DNA from: Rhizobium aethiopicum
GTDB lineage: Bacteria > Pseudomonadota > Alphaproteobacteria > Rhizobiales > Rhizobiaceae
Direction of reading: 5' to 3'
Assembly (NCBI RefSeq): GCF_014197535.1
Contig: NZ_JACIFV010000001.1
Location: 62,001-126,000 of the forward strand
Length of the DNA stretch: 64,000 nt
The translations under genes and the position numbers were made by a program. How positions within the stretch are numbered: the first letter of the stretch is position 1; the number at the start of each line of letters is the position of its first letter. Below, piece by piece: positions 61,122 through 64,000 of this stretch. Under the pieces are notes generated by a model, which saw only the letters and a list, made by a program, of their open reading frames with translations, searched no databases and was not told the DNA's origin.

Positions 61122-62982
61122 CCGGCTTCTCCATTTTGTCGAACATGGACGTCGCCAGCTTTCCATCGACCGAGCCCTCCATGTTGAGGATCGCCGCCAG
61201 TTCGCAGACAAACTCGGAATTGCGTCCGATCAACTCCTTTGCCTCATCCAATACCGTTGCGAGCAATCGCTCCACCCGTCGGTTGACGCTCGGGACGGTG
61301 CGGCGAATCCTGTCGAGGTCTTCGAGGCTCTCTGCAGACAGGAAATTTGTGATCCCGCCCATTCCAAGCTGCGCGATCATGCTCGTCGCGAGATCCGCCG
61401 CCCTCTGAAGGTCCGATCCGTGGCGGCCCCCGGAGCCTTCAAGATGTTCTTCAAAAAATACGATCTCGGCCGCCATACCGGCTAGCTGGACGATCAGTTC
61501 GTTCCGATAGTGCTTTGCAGTCTGCAGCCGCTCCTCACGATCGAATGCGGCGCCGCCGCCGATCCCGCCTTTGTAGAACCCGTCCATGACGGCGACGCCC
61601 GTCAGTCTTCCAACGTTGAGCGCGATGATCGCGGCCGCATGGCCCGCTTCGTGGATGCAGATCCGATCTCGCAATCTCCCTTTGATCGGCGCGATTGGCG
61701 GGAGGCATGACATGACGTCTTCGACACGAAGCTTCTGTGCTCGCCCCCTCGCCTTTCGGCGACCATCCGCCACGAGCTGCGCCAGTTCTGCGCCGGATAA
61801 CCCAAGGGTCGCCTCGGCTATCTTCACGATCTCCTTTTGTCGAAGAGCTCCATCGAGATGCGTTGTCAGAATCCCCGTCCGGGCGATCGTGTCCGGTAGC
61901 GAGAGCGCGAAATGCCGGCTCAGCCGGCCGGGCCGCAGGAGCGCCCTGTCAATTCGGCTTGGGTCGTTGCACGCGCCGATCACGACGACGCCCTCCCGGC
62001 GATAAGCGCCGTCGAGGCATTCCAGCAGCCCGGCCACGACTTCAATGCTGTACTGGGCGTTCGATCCGGCGAATTTAGTTCTATCGCCGATGGAATCGAA
62101 TTCGTCGAGCAGGAGTACGGTAGGCGCCCGAGCGGCGGCGAGCTGGAAGCATTCACGCATGGCTTTTAGAAGATCGCCCAGATGACCAGCGGCCTGCCAC
62201 TGTGCGAGCGACGATGCGATGAAGGCGCAGCCGGCGCTTCTTGCAAGTGACCGAGCGAAAAGAGTCTTCCCGACACCCGGCGGACCACTCAAGAGCGACG
62301 CGGAATCCACATCCTCCCAGGTAAGGCTTCCACTTTTCCAGGCAGCGAGTTCAGATACCACGACGCGCGCCCATTCGCCCGCATCGCCGAAACCGGCCAG
62401 GCTTTCGACGGGCGGCACCTTGGTGTCGAGGGTGCTGTCGTGAGCGGCTTTCAGCCGTCGTAGAACATCGGCGTGGTCGCGGCCAGGACGTAGCGCGGCC
62501 AGGACGTCCGCGACAGGATAGTTGAGCATGGCTTCGGCGGCCTCATGCCCGAGTTCCAAGTCATGAACGGCGCGGACAGCCTCGACCAGGACTTCGACGT
62601 CGATCGGATGCATCTGCTCGATCGTGTCGGCTGCGGCGATCAGGAAAGCAGGCAAGCCCTCCAGACGGTCCAGGAGGATCACCAGCCTCTCGCACGCCCG
62701 AAGGGAAACCTTCACGTCCGTGTAGTCGACGCGTCCCCTCAGGCTTACGGAGTTCGTCCCAAGCCCGACGTCGGCCAGAGCGTCGTCCTCTTTTATCAAA
62801 GCTAGGGCTGCGCGATTGAAATCCTTCCTGAGATCCTCGGGCACCGCAAGCACAAGCGTGAAGGGTTCGCCGGCGTACACCGCTGGGTGCCGCAAGAGGG
62901 ATCGGCGAAGAGCAGACCGGCACGCGGCCAGTGTGAGACGGGTGGTGGTGTATTTGAAGAGTGTGTCCGCGCGATCTGACAT
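61108..62982 (-). CDS. soluble FtsH-like AAA+ zinc protease
   Basis: A 624-residue protein. An N-terminal helical domain without membrane helices spans about 1-190. The AAA+ ATPase has Walker A Gly-Pro-Pro-Gly-Val-Gly-Lys-Thr at 233-240, Walker B Leu-Leu-Leu-Asp-Glu-Phe-Asp at 290-296 and the arginine-finger region Arg-Pro-Gly-Arg. The M41 peptidase site His-Glu-Ala-Gly-His is at 444-448. Housekeeping FtsH is membrane bound; this one lacks the two N-terminal helices and has a different N-domain, so it is an accessory AAA protease. It lies in a minus-strand group with a TnsA-like gene three bases upstream and a small gene overlapping downstream. Confidence 0.85.
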   Translation of the reverse strand: MSDRADTLFKYTTTRLTLAACRSALRRSLLRHPAVYAGEPFTLVLAVPEDLRKDFNRAALALIKEDDALADVGLGTNSVSLRGRVDYTDVKVSLRACERLVILLDRLEGLPAFLIAAADTIEQMHPIDVEVLVEAVRAVHDLELGHEAAEAMLNYPVADVLAALRPGRDHADVLRRLKAAHDSTLDTKVPPVESLAGFGDAGEWARVVVSELAAWKSGSLTWEDVDSASLLSGPPGVGKTLFARSLARSAGCAFIASSLAQWQAAGHLGDLLKAMRECFQLAAARAPTVLLLDEFDSIGDRTKFAGSNAQYSIEVVAGLLECLDGAYRREGVVVIGACNDPSRIDRALLRPGRLSRHFALSLPDTIARTGILTTHLDGALRQKEIVKIAEATLGLSGAELAQLVADGRRKARGRAQKLRVEDVMSCLPPIAPIKGRLRDRICIHEAGHAAAIIALNVGRLTGVAVMDGFYKGGIGGGAAFDREERLQTAKHYRNELIVQLAGMAAEIVFFEEHLEGSGGRHGSDLQRAADLATSMIAQLGMGGITNFLSAESLEDLDRIRRTVPSVNRRVERLLATVLDEAKELIGRNSEFVCELAAILNMEGSVDGKLATSMFDKMEKPDAAE

Positions 62983-62985
62983 GAT

Positions 62986-63609
62986 CTATATCCCGAAAAC
63001 TCGGACCGGCGTGTGCGGAGCAATAAGCTCTGCATCCAGATCGACGGTCACAACCCGGTTGAGAATGAGGGATGAGAGTCCGGCGATCGGGCTCACCTCC
63101 CGGAAAATGGACAGGCATTCGGCGACGGTCGCCGAGCCCTCGTGCTCGAGAGCTGCCAGAAGACGTATCCGGTCGCCCAGCGGTGTTTGGTAGGCTGCGT
63201 ACCTGAGGAGATCTCGAGCGTTTTGTAGCCGGTAGCCGACTCGGATATCGGTGGCTTTCACAAAACGGTGCCATAGCTTGCGGCACGCTGCTGCCTCGGT
63301 GACTTCCGGATCGCCGACGTCCTCCACCGCGTGAAGATAAAGCTCCTTGCCGTTCGGGTAGGTGACCATGAAGTCTGGCGGCGGTCCCTGCCACTCGATT
63401 TCGTCGAGCGCAGCATCCATGCCGTGGGGCCTGCAGCACCATGCGACGACGTCGTCGTCGACATCCAGGATACAACCCAGATCACGAGCGAGCTGGCATC
63501 GGAAGAAAGGCGGATTGGAGCATCGCACCGTGCCGAACGGCTTAAAGCGTTCACTCGCTAAGCACACGGCACCTCGGGTCGCACGACCCTTTGCGTTGTA
63601 AGGATTCAT
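62986..63609 (-). CDS. TnsA-like endonuclease-fold protein, catalytic residues degenerate
   Basis: A 207-residue protein. The central part (about 40-110) resembles the TnsA/PD-(D/E)xK fold: Cys-Gln-Leu-Ala-Arg-Asp, then Pro-Pro-Pro-Asp-Phe-Met-Val-Thr-Tyr, then Leu-Tyr-Leu-His-Ala-Val-Glu. The Asp of the PDF strand is kept, but the Glu of the first helix and the Lys expected after the third strand are not seen. The C-terminus (about 140-190) looks like a winged helix. Its stop lies three bases from the AAA/M41 start. No TnsB or TnsC partner is in the window. It could be a non-catalytic DNA-binding subunit. Confidence 0.6.
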   Translation of the reverse strand: MNPYNAKGRATRGAVCLASERFKPFGTVRCSNPPFFRCQLARDLGCILDVDDDVVAWCCRPHGMDAALDEIEWQGPPPDFMVTYPNGKELYLHAVEDVGDPEVTEAAACRKLWHRFVKATDIRVGYRLQNARDLLRYAAYQTPLGDRIRLLAALEHEGSATVAECLSIFREVSPIAGLSSLILNRVVTVDLDAELIAPHTPVRVFGI

Positions 63610-63770
63610 CGTCGGTCTCCGCAACAATACCAAGGGATCCGCCGCGAGTGCGGCAGGTCGGTCAGCGTTGTTGCGGTTGTCGACGGTTCTTGAACATGAG
63701 AGAACAGATACAGAACGCTCAGGCGGGCGTCAAGGCGCCCGAGAATAAATTGTTTCATGGCAACAAGAAG

Positions 63771-64000
63771 TCATGCGCCAATCTGGTTGGCCTGTCCGGT
63801 GGTGATTAGTCCGCCGCCCAGTTCCAAGCCTTCCCAATCTGGATCGCCGCCCGGTGTCGCCGATAGATCGTACAATCTTACGGATAGGTGACATTTTATC
63901 CATTGGTTTTCCCAAGCCTCAAGAACTGTGCCGTAATGCAACAAATAACGAGGCAGGCCGTCCTGCATCACAGACGCCAAACGCAGGAAAGCCTTGATGA
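63771..64000 (-). CDS. partial gene running off the window edge
   Basis: An open frame that continues past base 64000, so its start is not in the window. The visible 76 residues include Leu-Leu-His-Tyr-Gly-Thr-Val-Leu-Glu-Ala-Trp and end with Gly-Gly-Gly-Leu-Ile-Thr-Thr. No family recognised from this part. It lies upstream of the TnsA-like gene on the same strand, with 161 bases between them. Confidence 0.45.
   Translation of the reverse strand, partial: IKAFLRLASVMQDGLPRYLLHYGTVLEAWENQWIKCHLSVRLYDLSATPGGDPDWEGLELGGGLITTGQANQIGA

Noticed and set aside
1..64000. CRISPR arrays or rRNA genes
   Set aside because: No regularly spaced direct repeats and no rRNA sequence were seen on either strand.

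Overview
The window looks like a chromosome segment of a Rhizobium-type alphaproteobacterium (R. etli / R. leguminosarum relatives). The basis is high GC, the NasT/NasS nitrate regulators next to a narK-nirB-nirD-nasA operon, a B12-dependent ribonucleotide reductase (nrdJ), HlyU, a MOFRL glycerate kinase and many rhizobial small proteins. All family assignments are read from motifs by eye; no database search was run.

Bases 1-46,416 are ordinary core or shell chromosome. They hold small secreted and membrane proteins (0.2-3.8 kb), glycerate kinase, an epimerase, a lytic transglycosylase and a 1-Cys peroxiredoxin (4-8.1 kb). A complete nitrate assimilation locus follows (8.5-17.6 kb): antiterminator NasT, sensor NasS, a sigma-54 promoter with an upstream NtrC-like site, a leader with two AACGGC hexaloop hairpins and a strong terminator, then nitrate transporter, nirB, nirD and nasA. 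Next come a sulfur/editing operon (cysK, alaX, sseA, GNAT; 20.7-24 kb), ald with a divergent Lrp regulator, PilZ and GGDEF c-di-GMP proteins, a Tat-exported CpdB, LysR/azoR and TetR/SDR divergent pairs, threonine dehydratase, tRNA-Leu(TAA), a CinA-type protein, a universal stress protein, gpt and nrdJ.

Bases 46,417-64,000 are accessory and defence-rich. The boundary just after nrdJ carries two copies of a UUCG-loop hairpin flanking a 26-codon Cys-rich ORF that resembles the last residues of NrdJ. The centre (48.4-54.1 kb) is a tightly packed seven-gene operon. It encodes an HTH regulator, an ImmA-like HELGH metallopeptidase, a tandem class III cyclase protein with a degenerate first half and an intact second half, an E2-like Cys-rich protein, a PycTM-like membrane effector, a canonical PycC-type cyclase, and a cNMP-binding/TIR effector of the PycTIR type. 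I read this as a composite Pycsar (pyrimidine cyclase) anti-phage locus with two cyclases, two effectors, an E2-like accessory reminiscent of type II CBASS, and a CapH/CapP-like damage-sensing switch.

Downstream are a nuclease-like gene coupled to an unknown gene, a gene-poor and possibly decayed stretch, an FRG-domain protein, a protein with two internal repeats, an Rx4H (HEPN-like) protein, and a minus-strand group with a TnsA-like protein, a soluble FtsH-like AAA/M41 protease and a small unknown. No integrase, transposase or CRISPR array was seen.
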